From NCBI GenBank assembly GCA_019638615.1, contig JAHBTL010000017.1, positions 1-64,000 of the forward strand: a stretch of DNA of 64,000 nucleotides. Reading direction: 5' to 3'. This document shows, one piece after another, positions 8,246 through 17,567 of the stretch; within the stretch, counting starts at the first letter, position 1; each line of letters starts with the position of its first letter. A program made the position numbers and the translations under genes. Below the pieces are notes generated by a model, which worked only from the letters and a program-made list of their open reading frames with translations, did not search any database and was not told the DNA's origin. This stretch comes from Chitinophagaceae bacterium. Lineage in GTDB: Bacteria; Bacteroidota; Bacteroidia; Chitinophagales; Chitinophagaceae.

Positions 8246-9262
8246 ATGAAAGAAATAGAACAGGTATACCAATCATGGCTGGAACCTTCGGAGGCTTTGA
8301 TTGCAGATATTAAGAAAATAAGCGGCGATATATTGATACTGGGAGCCGGTGGAAAAATGGGGCCGGCTTTAGCCCTGCTGACAAAAAGCGCTATTGAAAC
8401 AGCGGGTATTCAAAAAAAAGTCATAGCCGCCTCCCGGTTTTCGGAGCCGGGTTTGCAGCAGCAACTGGAAAAAAATGGTATAGAAACCCATGCGGTTGAT
8501 CTGCTGGAAGATGACCAGTTGAAAAAGCTGCCGCCGGTTGAGAATGTATTGTACCTCGCTGGTCAAAAATTCGGCACTACGGGTAAGGAGTGGTTTACCT
8601 GGGCCATGAACGTTTATTTGCCCGGCAGGGTTGTACAGCAGTACCGGGATTCACGCATCGTGGTATTTTCTACCGGCAATGTATACCCGCTTTCTCCTGT
8701 TTCAATGGGCGGACTAAGCGAAGATCATCCCACGGGGCCGGTGGGGGAGTATGCGCAATCCTGCCTGGGACGGGAGCGCCTTTTCCAGTACGGCGCTTCC
8801 AGGTACAATACACCCCTGTTCATTTACCGGCTCAATTACGCAAATGATGTCAGCTATGGCGTATTGCTTGAAATTGCCAAAGCCGTATACGCGGGAAAAG
8901 TGATAGACCTGCGTATGGGCCATGTAAATGTAATATGGCAGGGAGACGCGAATGAAATGGCCATTCGCGCGCTGCTTCACTGTGAAAGCCCCGCTAAAAT
9001 AGTAAACATTACAGGGCCTGAAACAGTTGCTGTGCGATGGATAGCGGAAGAGTTTGGCAAGCTGTTTGAAAAGACGCCCGTTTTTGCCAACGCGGAACAG
9101 CCTACAGCTTTGTTAAGCAATGCTTCCGAGTCGTTCAGGGTTTTTGGTTACCCGCGCGTAACATTAAAGCAAATGATAACATTACTGGCTGAGTGGGTTA
9201 AACAGGGTGGAAAAACGATCAACAAGCCCACCCATTTCCAGGAAAGAGAAGGACAATTTTAA
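8246..9262 (+). CDS. NAD-dependent epimerase/dehydratase-like protein (extended SDR)
   Basis: A Rossmann fold with nucleotide motif GAGGKMG at 33-39 and the extended-SDR strand VVFSTGNVYP (about 139-148). The protein should bind NAD(P) and act on a sugar or sugar-derived substrate. The catalytic Tyr is Tyr169 (GEYAQSC), but the Lys four residues later that completes YxxxK is Cys173, so chemistry may differ or be lost. The C-terminal part (IVNITGPETVAVRWIAEEFG) is typical of the substrate half of these enzymes. It lies between the transporter and an aldolase-family gene with gaps of 6 and 1 bases, so it is cotranscribed and probably part of one pathway. Confidence 0.8.
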   Translation: MKEIEQVYQSWLEPSEALIADIKKISGDILILGAGGKMGPALALLTKSAIETAGIQKKVIAASRFSEPGLQQQLEKNGIETHAVDLLEDDQLKKLPPVENVLYLAGQKFGTTGKEWFTWAMNVYLPGRVVQQYRDSRIVVFSTGNVYPLSPVSMGGLSEDHPTGPVGEYAQSCLGRERLFQYGASRYNTPLFIYRLNYANDVSYGVLLEIAKAVYAGKVIDLRMGHVNVIWQGDANEMAIRALLHCESPAKIVNITGPETVAVRWIAEEFGKLFEKTPVFANAEQPTALLSNASESFRVFGYPRVTLKQMITLLAEWVKQGGKTINKPTHFQEREGQF

Positions 9263-9263
9263 A

Positions 9264-10340
9264 ATGACAGCAATGAAATCGTTAGATACAACCATCCGCC
9301 ATTTGTTGCACCAGGGTACGGTCATCCCGGCTCATCCCCTTGCTTTGAACAGTGAGTTAAAGTTAGATGAACAGCGCCAGCGAATGCTTACAAGATATTA
9401 TATGGCCAGTGGCGCCGGCGGAGTGGCAGTGGGCGTGCATACCACGCAATTCGAGATCAGGAAGCCGGAATTTAACTTGCTGGAGCCGGTATTGAAACTG
9501 GCTGCGGAAGAAATAGAAAGAGCTGGTCTTCAGCAACCTTTTATAAAAGTAGCAGGTATTGTCGGCCCGACAGATGCTGCGTTGAAAGAAGCGCAGTTGG
9601 CTGTTGAGTATGGCTATCACCTGGGGCTGGTAAGTATGGGTGGGTTGCATGCGTATACCGAAGCTGAGCTGATAAAAAGAGCCGAAAAAATTGCGGAGAT
9701 CATTCCGGTGTTTGGCTTTTATTTGCAACCGGCAGTAGGCGGCCGCATATTAAGTTATGAGTTCTGGAGAGATTTTGCAGATATTCCCAATGTGCAGGCA
9801 ATAAAAATAGCGGCATTCAACCGCTATCAGACGCTGGATGTGGTAAGAGCTGTTTGTAATTCTGCCAGGCGGAACGAAATTGCATTGTATACCGGCAACG
9901 ATGATAATATTGTTGCTGATTTAATAACGCCATACCGTTTTAATATTGACGGAAAGCCGGTGGAAAAAAGATTTGTGGGTGGCTTGTTGGGCCATTGGGC
10001 GGTATGGACAAAAAAATCAGTAGAGCTTTTTCATGCGATCAAAAGAAGTGTTGCCGAAGGGAATAAGGACATTGAATCATTATTGTCTACCGGTATAGAA
10101 GTGACCGATATGAATGCGGTTATTTTCGATGCCGTACACGCGTTTAAAGGTTGTATTGCGGGTATTCACGAAGTGCTGCGGCGGCAGGGATTGATGGAAG
10201 GCATATGGTGCCTGAACCCTGACGAAGTTTTGTCGCCGGGACAATCGGAAGAAATTGACCGGGTTTATAAGTTGTATGCTCATTTAACAGATGATACATT
10301 TGTAAAAACTTTCCTGGAAAAGGAAAAAACGATTGCATAA
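9264..10340 (+). CDS. Dihydrodipicolinate synthase (DapA) family lyase/aldolase
   Basis: A TIM barrel of the DapA/NAL class I aldolase family. The Schiff-base lysine is Lys181 in AIKIAAFNRY, and the catalytic Tyr is Tyr153 in FYLQPAVGG. The family splits or forms C-C bonds of 2-keto acids through an enzyme-bound imine. The ATG at 9264, one base after the upstream stop, is chosen over the upstream in-frame ATG at 9207, which would overlap the epimerase gene by 56 bases. At about 358 residues it is longer than lysine-biosynthetic DapA (about 290), and its context is catabolic, so it probably cleaves a sugar-acid derivative. The substrate cannot be named. Confidence 0.82.
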   Translation: MTAMKSLDTTIRHLLHQGTVIPAHPLALNSELKLDEQRQRMLTRYYMASGAGGVAVGVHTTQFEIRKPEFNLLEPVLKLAAEEIERAGLQQPFIKVAGIVGPTDAALKEAQLAVEYGYHLGLVSMGGLHAYTEAELIKRAEKIAEIIPVFGFYLQPAVGGRILSYEFWRDFADIPNVQAIKIAAFNRYQTLDVVRAVCNSARRNEIALYTGNDDNIVADLITPYRFNIDGKPVEKRFVGGLLGHWAVWTKKSVELFHAIKRSVAEGNKDIESLLSTGIEVTDMNAVIFDAVHAFKGCIAGIHEVLRRQGLMEGIWCLNPDEVLSPGQSEEIDRVYKLYAHLTDDTFVKTFLEKEKTIA

Positions 10341-10355
10341 CTTATTAAAATATTT

Positions 10356-11549
10356 ATGCTGAAGGAGGAGATACAGCAACACGCAAAGAAATTGTTTAAT
10401 GAGGTGATTGCATGGCGCAGGCATTTGCATGCACATCCCGAACTATCTTACCAGGAGTTTGAAACTTCTGCATTTATAAAATCGGTGCTGGATGGTTGGG
10501 GCGTTTGCTGGCAGCCTGTGGCGCATACAGGCGTACTGGCTGTTATAAAAGGAGAGCTGGTATCAGATAAAGTGGTAGCGCTGCGGGCAGATATGGATGC
10601 GCTTCCCATTACTGAGCGGAATGCCGTCAGCTATGCTTCCCTGAATAACGGGGTGATGCATGCCTGTGGGCATGATGTACATACATCCTCCTTATTGGGC
10701 GTTGTAAAAATATTGCATTCGCTCAGGCATCGTTTTGGGGGAACTGTAAAATTCATATTTCAACCCGGGGAAGAGCGTTTGCCGGGCGGGGCAACCCTGA
10801 TGATTAAAGACGGCGCTTTGCAGGATCCCGTTCCCGGTTCGGTAATCGGGCAGCATGTAATGCCTACGATTGAATGTGGTAAAGTAGCGTTCAGGAAGGG
10901 AAAGCTGATGGCTTCTATGGATGAGTTGAGAGTGAAGGTGATGGGCAAAGGCGGACATGGTGCGCAACCGCAGGATAATATTGACCCGGTGGTAATTGCT
11001 TCGCATATCATAGTGGCGCTGCAGCAGGTGGTCAGCAGGCTGGCAAATCCTTTTACGCCAACGGTTATTTCTTTCGGCAGGTTTATTGCCGATGGCGCCA
11101 TTAATGTAATACCGGATATGGTGGAAATAGAAGGCACATTCAGGACATTTGATGAGACCTGGAGAGAGAAGGCGCATTACGAAATGAAAAAAATGGCGGA
11201 AGGCACCGCAGAAAGCATGGGTGGCAAATGTGAATTTACCATCAATCGCGGTTACCCGTATCTTTTCAATAATGAGCCATTAACCGGAGAGCTTGCCGGG
11301 TATGCCGTTGAATACCTGGGTGTGGAAAATGTAGTGGAAGCCGATCAATGGATGGCTTCCGAAGATTTCGCCTATTATTCTCATGCTGCAGATTCCTGCT
11401 TTTACCTGTTGGGCATCAGGAACGAAGCGCAGCACATTACATCATCGCTGCATACGGCTACGTTCAATGTTGATGAAAATGCACTATTGTTAAGTACGGG
11501 TTTGATGGCATATATTACTTTGCGCAGGCTGGGAGCAAAGCAACAGTAA
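10356..11549 (+). CDS. M20-family amidohydrolase (N-acyl amino acid or hippurate hydrolase type)
   Basis: A cytoplasmic enzyme without signal peptide. It shows RRHLHAHPELSYQEFET at 21-37, the metal and catalytic block RADMDALPITE (77-87) and HACGHDVH at 102-109, then PGEERLPGG and ASEDFAYY near the C-terminus. This set is diagnostic for the M20D amidohydrolases that remove acyl groups from amines or amino acids using two divalent metals. Fifteen bases separate it from the aldolase gene. It suggests that the operon's substrate carries an N-acyl group. A secreted paralogue lies at 38685-40007. Confidence 0.9.
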   Translation: MLKEEIQQHAKKLFNEVIAWRRHLHAHPELSYQEFETSAFIKSVLDGWGVCWQPVAHTGVLAVIKGELVSDKVVALRADMDALPITERNAVSYASLNNGVMHACGHDVHTSSLLGVVKILHSLRHRFGGTVKFIFQPGEERLPGGATLMIKDGALQDPVPGSVIGQHVMPTIECGKVAFRKGKLMASMDELRVKVMGKGGHGAQPQDNIDPVVIASHIIVALQQVVSRLANPFTPTVISFGRFIADGAINVIPDMVEIEGTFRTFDETWREKAHYEMKKMAEGTAESMGGKCEFTINRGYPYLFNNEPLTGELAGYAVEYLGVENVVEADQWMASEDFAYYSHAADSCFYLLGIRNEAQHITSSLHTATFNVDENALLLSTGLMAYITLRRLGAKQQ

Positions 11550-11597
11550 GGCATTCTTACATTTTATGGAATTTACATTACAGCATAATTCCGGAAG

Positions 11598-12716
11598 ATG
11601 TTGAAAATTTTGAGCATATTCTCTTTCTTAAGCTTTTATTGTTTCCTGCAATTAACAGCACAAAGCAATGCAGGACATATGCCGGATTCCTGTTTTTCTG
11701 TACCGGAGCGATACAGGAACGATGATGGAGGATACCGTTCGCCCCTGGTATTCTACAACGGGAAGAAAGTAAAAAACGCCCGCGACTGGGGAAAGCGAAG
11801 AACGGAAATACTCGCTCGCTGGCACAGTATGATGGGGCAGTGGCCGCCTTTAATGAAAGACCAGGAGCTGCGAATTGTTGATTCAACAACACGGGAGAAC
11901 CTGATGCAATACAGGGTGAGGTTCTACTGGACACCCAATGAAGAAACCGAAGGATACCTTTTAGTGCCTCCCGGACAAGAAAAAAAGCCGGCTGTAATAA
12001 CAGTTTTTTACGAACCGGAAACTGCCATTGGAATGGGCGGTCCCAACCGGGATTATGCCTGCCAGTTGGCGAAAAGAGGATTTGTAACATTGTCTATTGG
12101 CACTACAGCGACCACTCAATCGCAAACCTACTCTATATATTACCCCGACATAGATCATGCAACGGTACAACCGCTTTCAATGCTGGCTTATGCCGCTGCC
12201 AATGCCTGGTATGTGCTTTCAAAAATTCCCATGGTAGATTCTTTAAGGATCGGTATCACCGGGCATTCGTATGGTGGCAAGTGGGCGATGTTCGCGTCCT
12301 GCCTGTTTGATAAGTTTGCCTGTAGCGCGTGGTCTGATCCCGGCATTGTGTTCGACAATACCAGGCCGAATATCAATTACTGGGAACCCTGGTATCTCGG
12401 GTATCATCCCCGGCCCTGGAGAAAAAGAGGACTTATTACAAAAGAAAACCCTTCTAAAGGAGTGTATCCTGCACTGGTAGCGGGAGGATATGATTTACAC
12501 GAACTGCATGCGCTTATGGCGCCGCGTCCCTTTCTTGTTTCCGGCGGGGCCGAGGATCCTCCGGACCGCTGGAAAGTGTTGAACCATTCCATACAGGTGA
12601 ATAAGCTGTTAGGATACCAGCACAGGGTAGCAATGACGAACAGACCGCTGCATGAGCCTGATAAAGAATCGAATGAAATAATTTACCGTTTTTTTGAACA
12701 CTTTTTAAAGCTATAA
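11598..12716 (+). CDS. Secreted alpha/beta hydrolase, acetylxylan-esterase-like
   Basis: A signal peptide (residues 1-22, ends LTAQ) is followed by an alpha/beta-hydrolase domain. The nucleophile elbow is GHSYGGK with Ser224. A late acidic loop (EDPPDRW) and RPLHEPDKE supply likely Asp and His of the triad. The long N-terminal region before the fold (to about residue 105) and the GGKWAMF elbow are usual in Bacteroidota acetylxylan-esterase/glucuronoyl-esterase-like proteins. It probably removes ester groups from a carbohydrate in the periplasm. It is followed three bases later by the GMC oxidoreductase gene. Confidence 0.82.
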   Translation: MLKILSIFSFLSFYCFLQLTAQSNAGHMPDSCFSVPERYRNDDGGYRSPLVFYNGKKVKNARDWGKRRTEILARWHSMMGQWPPLMKDQELRIVDSTTRENLMQYRVRFYWTPNEETEGYLLVPPGQEKKPAVITVFYEPETAIGMGGPNRDYACQLAKRGFVTLSIGTTATTQSQTYSIYYPDIDHATVQPLSMLAYAAANAWYVLSKIPMVDSLRIGITGHSYGGKWAMFASCLFDKFACSAWSDPGIVFDNTRPNINYWEPWYLGYHPRPWRKRGLITKENPSKGVYPALVAGGYDLHELHALMAPRPFLVSGGAEDPPDRWKVLNHSIQVNKLLGYQHRVAMTNRPLHEPDKESNEIIYRFFEHFLKL

Positions 12717-12719
12717 TCA

Positions 12720-14411
12720 ATGCCTAATCTCAATGATAAAGCCGGCGGGCAAAATACATATGATGCGATTGTTGTCGGCTCCGGGATATCCGGAAGCTTT
12801 GCCGCTAAAGAGCTGTGTGAAAAAGGCTTAAAAGTATTGCTGCTTGAAAGGGGTAAAGAACTGGTACATCCTCATTACCCTACCGCGTTTAAGAATATAT
12901 GGGACTTTGCTTACAGGGGAATGCTCACCAAAGAAGATAAAGAAAGTCATTACGTTCAAAGCAGGCACTATTCATATGGGGAGGACAATAAAGAGTATTA
13001 TATAAATGATAAGGAGAATCCGTATACAGAAGTGAAAAGGTATGACTGGATAAGAGCAAACATTGTTGGCGGAAGGTCCATTTTATGGGCAAGGCAGTGC
13101 TACCGGTGGAGTGATATTGATTTTGAAGCCAATGCAAAAGACGGGTATGGTGTTGACTGGCCTATCAGGTACAAAGACATTGCTCCCTGGTATGATTATG
13201 TGGAATCTTTTGTAGGGATCAGCGGCTCACGTGAAGGCATTGCTACCATCCCGGATGGGAATTTTTTGCCTCCGTTTGAAATGAATTGCGTTGAAAAAGA
13301 TTTCAAGCAAAAGATGGAGTCGAAGTTTAAAGACAGAAAGCTTATAATAGGCAGAACTGCCAATCTTACAACAAGCAATAAAAAGGGCCGCGGTCAGTGC
13401 CAGGCGCGGAATCTTTGTCACAGGGGTTGTCCTTATGGCGCTTATTACAGTTCTAATTCCGGGGCGCTGCCAGTGGCGTTAGCTACCGGCAACCTGAACA
13501 TCAGGCCCCATTCCCTGGTGAACCGGGTGATTTACGACGAGAACAAGCAATGTGCTACAGGAGTAGAAATTATTGATGCACAAACAAAGCAAACGGAAGT
13601 ATTTCACGCCAGGATCATCTTTCTGAATGCAGCTACCCTTGCAACTAACTTTATTTTACTGAATTCAATTTCTGCCCGTTTTCCTAACGGGTTAGGCAAT
13701 GGAAGCGGGCAGGTGGGGAGAAACCTGATGGATCATCACAAAGGCATTTCCGTCACCGCTGATGTAGAAGGGTTCCTGGATCGTTATTATTACGGAAGAA
13801 GACCCACAGGGGTGTATATACCAAGGTTCAGGAATATTGATTCACAGTCGCCGCAGTTTTTACGAGGCTATCATTTTGGAGGATCAGCGGTAAGAGTAGC
13901 CAACGGAGCGGATGTGCCGGTCGGTGCAGATCTGAAAAGCAGTATGACAGAACCGGGGAACTGGCAAATGAGTATTTATGCTTTTGGAGAGACTTTGCCT
14001 TACAACGACAATAAAGCAACACTTGATCACAATAAGAAAGACAGTTGGGGAAGGCCTGTATTGTCTGTAGATTGTGAATTCAAAGAGAACGAGTTAAAAA
14101 TGGCAGAGGATATCAAAGTTACCGGGCAGGAAATGCTGGCAGCAGCGGGTTACAAAAATATTAAAGTAAATGGCGCTATTTCTTTTCCCGGTAATGCCAA
14201 CCATGAAATGGGCACTGCGCGGATGGGAAAGGATCCTAAAACTTCTGTATTGAACGCATTTAATCAAATGCATGAAGTGCCGAATGTTTTTATAACAGAC
14301 GGATCCTGCATGACATCCGGTTCCTGTGTAAACCCATCCATCACTTATATGGCTTTAACAGCCAGGGCATGCGATTATGCAGTTGCCCAATTGAAAAAGC
14401 AAAATATATGA
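12720..14411 (+). CDS. GMC-family FAD oxidoreductase
   Basis: The N-terminal FAD-binding motif is GSGISG (20-25) with the partner acidic residue in LLERG. The typical GMC middle (NIVGGRSILWARQCYRWS) and C-terminus (NHEMGTARMGKDP, ITDGSCMTSGSCVNPSITYMALTARA) are present. These enzymes oxidise alcohols, most often sugar hydroxyls, and pass electrons to a partner. Cys-rich stretches (CQARNLCHRGCPYG) resemble the large-subunit sugar dehydrogenases that work with a small gluconate-2-dehydrogenase-subunit-3-type partner, but no such gene is beside it. No signal peptide is seen, so export would need a partner carrying a Tat signal, or the enzyme is cytoplasmic. It is the last gene of the operon. Confidence 0.9.
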   Translation: MPNLNDKAGGQNTYDAIVVGSGISGSFAAKELCEKGLKVLLLERGKELVHPHYPTAFKNIWDFAYRGMLTKEDKESHYVQSRHYSYGEDNKEYYINDKENPYTEVKRYDWIRANIVGGRSILWARQCYRWSDIDFEANAKDGYGVDWPIRYKDIAPWYDYVESFVGISGSREGIATIPDGNFLPPFEMNCVEKDFKQKMESKFKDRKLIIGRTANLTTSNKKGRGQCQARNLCHRGCPYGAYYSSNSGALPVALATGNLNIRPHSLVNRVIYDENKQCATGVEIIDAQTKQTEVFHARIIFLNAATLATNFILLNSISARFPNGLGNGSGQVGRNLMDHHKGISVTADVEGFLDRYYYGRRPTGVYIPRFRNIDSQSPQFLRGYHFGGSAVRVANGADVPVGADLKSSMTEPGNWQMSIYAFGETLPYNDNKATLDHNKKDSWGRPVLSVDCEFKENELKMAEDIKVTGQEMLAAAGYKNIKVNGAISFPGNANHEMGTARMGKDPKTSVLNAFNQMHEVPNVFITDGSCMTSGSCVNPSITYMALTARACDYAVAQLKKQNI

Positions 14412-14439
14412 TGCCCCTGGTAAAAGGAGGATTTATCTT

Positions 14440-15210
14440 TTATTTTGGCGGTTGAAAAGTCAATGGTTGTTTCCGGTATGCTTTAACCAGTTTGCCATCC
14501 TGATGAGCAGGTCTCCATTTGGGTGAGTCCCTGATTAACCGTATAGCTTCTTCATCAAGTGAATATTCAATGGATTTAAGTATCCTGATATTGCCGGTGG
14601 TACCATCGGTATTTACTACAAACTCAAGCAGCATGCTGCCATACCTTCCCAGTTTATTCGCTCTTGCGGGGAAATCGAGGTTTTTTTGTATGTACTTAAT
14701 CCAGTCTTCCGTTCCTCCTTTAAATTCAGCTTCTATTTCTCCCCAATGTTTTTCAGCTTCTGCCTTCTTTTTATTCTCTTCTCTTTCTGCCTCTATTGCT
14801 GCAAGGTCCATGCTTACAAGCAGTTTCCCGATCTCATATTTTTCTTTCTTCCACAGGCCCAGGGTATCTGTATAATAATACCACCAGCCGTTTTTCTTAC
14901 CCTCAAAAGTATGGCCAGAAGAATCCATACGCCCATCGGCGCCATAATAAATAATGGCTCCATGCGGGAGGGTCGCTTCCTTATCTTTATAAGTCTCAAC
15001 TGACATGAGTGGACCATCATACTGGTAGTATCGCCACTCATAAGCAGTATCGCTCAGCTTTTGCAAGCATCCCAGGTATTTTGCATCTTCAGGCTTGCAG
15101 CCCTTCCAGTTTTTGTCAAAAACATACAGCGTTACATTGCTTTTTTTTGATTTCTGGGCATGCAGGCTGATAACGGTTAGCAGAGAAAAAAAGATCAACA
15201 GTGTTTTCAT
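14440..15210 (-). CDS. Secreted TonB C-terminal-domain protein
   Basis: The start at 15210 gives a clean signal peptide (MKTLLIFFSLLTVISLHAQ). An upstream ATG at 15270 adds a poor leader and is rejected. Residues about 60-130 contain MORN-like Tyr/Gly turns (HTFEGKKNGWWYYY), resembling YwqK-type repeats. Then comes a charged helical linker (AIEAEREENKKKAEAEKHWGEIEAEF) and a TonB C-terminal domain (about 180-256; GSMLLEFVVNTDGTTGNIRILKS). With a cleavable signal in place of a membrane anchor, it cannot act as a classical energy transducer; such stand-alone TonB_C proteins are common in this phylum and their role is unclear. Confidence 0.75.
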   Translation of the reverse strand: MKTLLIFFSLLTVISLHAQKSKKSNVTLYVFDKNWKGCKPEDAKYLGCLQKLSDTAYEWRYYQYDGPLMSVETYKDKEATLPHGAIIYYGADGRMDSSGHTFEGKKNGWWYYYTDTLGLWKKEKYEIGKLLVSMDLAAIEAEREENKKKAEAEKHWGEIEAEFKGGTEDWIKYIQKNLDFPARANKLGRYGSMLLEFVVNTDGTTGNIRILKSIEYSLDEEAIRLIRDSPKWRPAHQDGKLVKAYRKQPLTFQPPK

Positions 15211-15230
15211 AACAATTATAATGATTGAAA

Positions 15231-15261
15231 GCAATTTAGAGGTTTTATATATGATTTCAAA
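15231..15261 (-). promoter_or_regulatory. Candidate promoter of the TonB-domain gene
   Basis: On the minus strand TTTG (15258-15261) is followed after 19 bases by TAAATTGC (15231-15238), a partial match to TAnnTTTG. It would give a leader of about 15-20 bases to the start at 15210. Confidence 0.35.
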
Positions 15262-15270
15262 CAAATGCAA

Positions 15271-16269
15271 ATTGTTTTTATTTTTCAGGAATGATAAAGA
15301 TTTAAGTGCAAAAGATACAGATTATCGTAGTCTGCTTTTCATGGTTTGTTTGTATAAGGCAAGAAGGCGATTAAATAATAGAATCAGGCACATAGATCGC
15401 AGAGTAGCAACAGGAGACAAATTGCCATTGCCTCAGAGAGGCTGCCCGTTTGTAGAAAAATAACAGGTATAGATCTTGCCCCGTTAGGGGTTACCTTCTG
15501 TCTGCAAAAGGGCTTCACCTATGGTGCAGCAAGAAAATGCGTAACATGTAGTTACAAACAGGTTGCACCTCTGGTGCACAATACGAGTTTGCCATCGCTG
15601 CTCTATTTCAGAATAGTATTATATAGTTGCGATTTAAACGCTTAATTCTATTAAGTAAAATGTGGCGCAATCATGAAAATCCCGTCTTCTTTGTAACAAG
15701 CCTGTACCTCTTACCATGCCTTATTGACTTTTGGTGGTACCCGAATTTGCGTTTCGGTACTCCATATTATTTCATCCCTTCTATTTATTTTTATTCCATG
15801 TTTTGCTCACCATAAGGTTTTGAAGTGGTGAGCGCGGGAATACGAGCATATGAAAGGGTTTCCCACGTTCAGGTATATAAATGATAAAAGACAGTTTAAT
15901 TTTAATAGTTCCTACCTTATTGACCTTAGTAACAGGCCTGTACCACCTATATTCTACCTTCTTACCTTCTGCCGGCGCAAATAATGTAACAAGCCTGTCT
16001 GAATGATGCGGTCGCCCGGCCGATTGAACATCGTTCGAGCGGGGAACTGCCGAACGGCAGGCAGGAACGGGAACGGGCAGGGTTAAAACGTAGCAATTAG
16101 TGAGTGAACTGATAAAATAGCTCCCTGCAAAAAATTGGAGTGCGCCCCGTAATAATTGAGTTTACTTTAACTTGCAAAGATGACCTTTAGCCATCCCAAA
16201 CGCCAATTTTTTATTTAGATAGCAGGCGATAGGAAAAATGGTCATGCTTATCTTTATATTTATTATTGT
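15271..16269. other. One-kilobase intergenic region with short palindromes
   Basis: No protein gene is supported. It contains CACC-TAT-GGTG (15516-15526) and TGCACC-TCT-GGTGCA (15564-15578). Two related stretches, near 15695-15745 and 15910-15975, share phrases such as CCTTATTGAC, AACA(A/G)GCCTGTACC and CTTACC. These look like degenerate repeat remnants. Confidence 0.5.
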
Positions 16270-17343
16270 ATGAGCAGAAAAAATAAGAATGAGGTAACAG
16301 GCGTAAAAGAAATTGCCCGGCGTGCCAAAGTTTCCATAGGAACGGTAGACCGGGTATTGCACAACAGGGAAGGCGTTTCAGAAAAAACAAAAGCTAGGAT
16401 CAATAAGATCATACAGGAATTGAATTACAAGCCCAATATCCTGGCAAGGCGGCTGGCATCGCGTAAAACATTGCAGTTCGATATCCTCATCCCCCATATT
16501 TCCGATGAATCTGACTACTGGCAGGCGCCGTTAAACGGTATCATACAAGCCGAAGCCGAGTTGAAGCAATTCGGTATCAACATTGGTAAATTCTTTTTTG
16601 ATCAAAACGACAAAGATTCTTTTGTAAAACAGGCTGAGCTGATCCTGAAACGAAAGGCCGACGGTGTTCTGCTGGCTCCTTTTTTCCTGGATGAATCAAC
16701 ACAGTTTACCAATGCCTGCAGCAGGATGCAGATACCTTTTGTGTTCATAAATTCTGATATTCCCGATCAGCCCAGCTTATGTTATATAGGACCCGATTTA
16801 TTTCATAGCGGTTACCTGGGTGGTCAGCTGATTCAATACTGCATATCCGGAAAAGCGAAGATACTGGTTGTAAATGTTTCTAAAGAGATCAAGAACCAGC
16901 AGCATAACCGCCTGCTGCGAAAAGAAGAAGGCTTCAGGGCGTATTTTAAAGACAATGGAAAGAAAAACCCGATCGTTAAAATTGATATCAGGAAAACAGA
17001 TCAGTGGTCCATTGAAAAAAATATGAAGGACATTTTTCAGCAGCATCCTGACATTCGATCCGTATTTGTTACCAACTCGCGCGTTGGATCGGTGGCATCC
17101 TTTCTTGAAAAAAACAATTTGAAGAACCTGAGAGTAACAGGTTACGATTTCATTGAGGAAAATGTTTCTTTTTTAAAGAAAGGCTGGATAGATTTCCTGA
17201 TCTGTCATAAGCCGATAGAACAGGGCTACAGGGGGATCATGAGTTTATACCAGCACCTGGTATTGAAAACAGAAGTGGAAAAAACTTATTATATGCCGGT
17301 CGATATTGTGCTGAAAGAAAATTGTGCTTTTTACAGAAACTAG
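16270..17343 (+). CDS. LacI-family transcriptional regulator
   Basis: The N-terminal helix-turn-helix is clear (VKEIARRAKVSIGTVDRVLHN, hinge helix YKPNILARRLAS about residues 47-60). It is followed by a periplasmic-binding-protein-like sensor domain (IPHISDESDYWQAP, then FVTNSRVGSVASFLEK and GYDFIEENV). This type usually represses or activates sugar catabolic genes on binding a sugar or derivative. It is isolated, with a kilobase gap upstream and a convergent esterase gene downstream. The nearby catabolic operon at 7-14 kb or the esterase are reasonable targets, but no operator could be assigned. Confidence 0.9.
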   Translation: MSRKNKNEVTGVKEIARRAKVSIGTVDRVLHNREGVSEKTKARINKIIQELNYKPNILARRLASRKTLQFDILIPHISDESDYWQAPLNGIIQAEAELKQFGINIGKFFFDQNDKDSFVKQAELILKRKADGVLLAPFFLDESTQFTNACSRMQIPFVFINSDIPDQPSLCYIGPDLFHSGYLGGQLIQYCISGKAKILVVNVSKEIKNQQHNRLLRKEEGFRAYFKDNGKKNPIVKIDIRKTDQWSIEKNMKDIFQQHPDIRSVFVTNSRVGSVASFLEKNNLKNLRVTGYDFIEENVSFLKKGWIDFLICHKPIEQGYRGIMSLYQHLVLKTEVEKTYYMPVDIVLKENCAFYRN

Positions 17344-17344
17344 A

Positions 17345-17567
17345 TGTTTATAGTTTGAAGTTTATAGTTTATTGTTTGAAGTTGTACATCTGTAACCATA
17401 AACTTCAAACCATAAACCCAAAACCTGTAACCTGCAACAAAGGTGTAGGGTGGAAGGTATAGGGTGTAGGTCTGTGAGCTATAAGCTTTGGGCTATCAGC
17501 GTTCGAAATCAAAAATCCCAAAATCTCCAAATCAGAAATTAGAAATCTTACCTGCAACCTGCACTCC
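17345..17567. repeat. Repeat-filled gap with a 49-bp dispersed repeat
   Basis: The first part is a series of related phrases (TTTATAGTTTGAAG, then CTTCAAACCATAAA in inverse) able to fold as a hairpin between two convergent genes. Bases 17491-17539 are identical, in reverse complement, to 58839-58887. Both copies are flanked by further imperfect copies of ACCTGCAACCTG-like phrases. Confidence 0.85.

Noticed and set aside
15627-15815. 62-codon frame in the 15-16 kb gap
   Set aside because: Composition and motif content do not support a protein; the area is repeat remnants.
17345-17567. Possible CRISPR-like spaced repeats
   Set aside because: The phrases vary in length and spacing and no spacers or cas genes are present; it is a degenerate repeat region.
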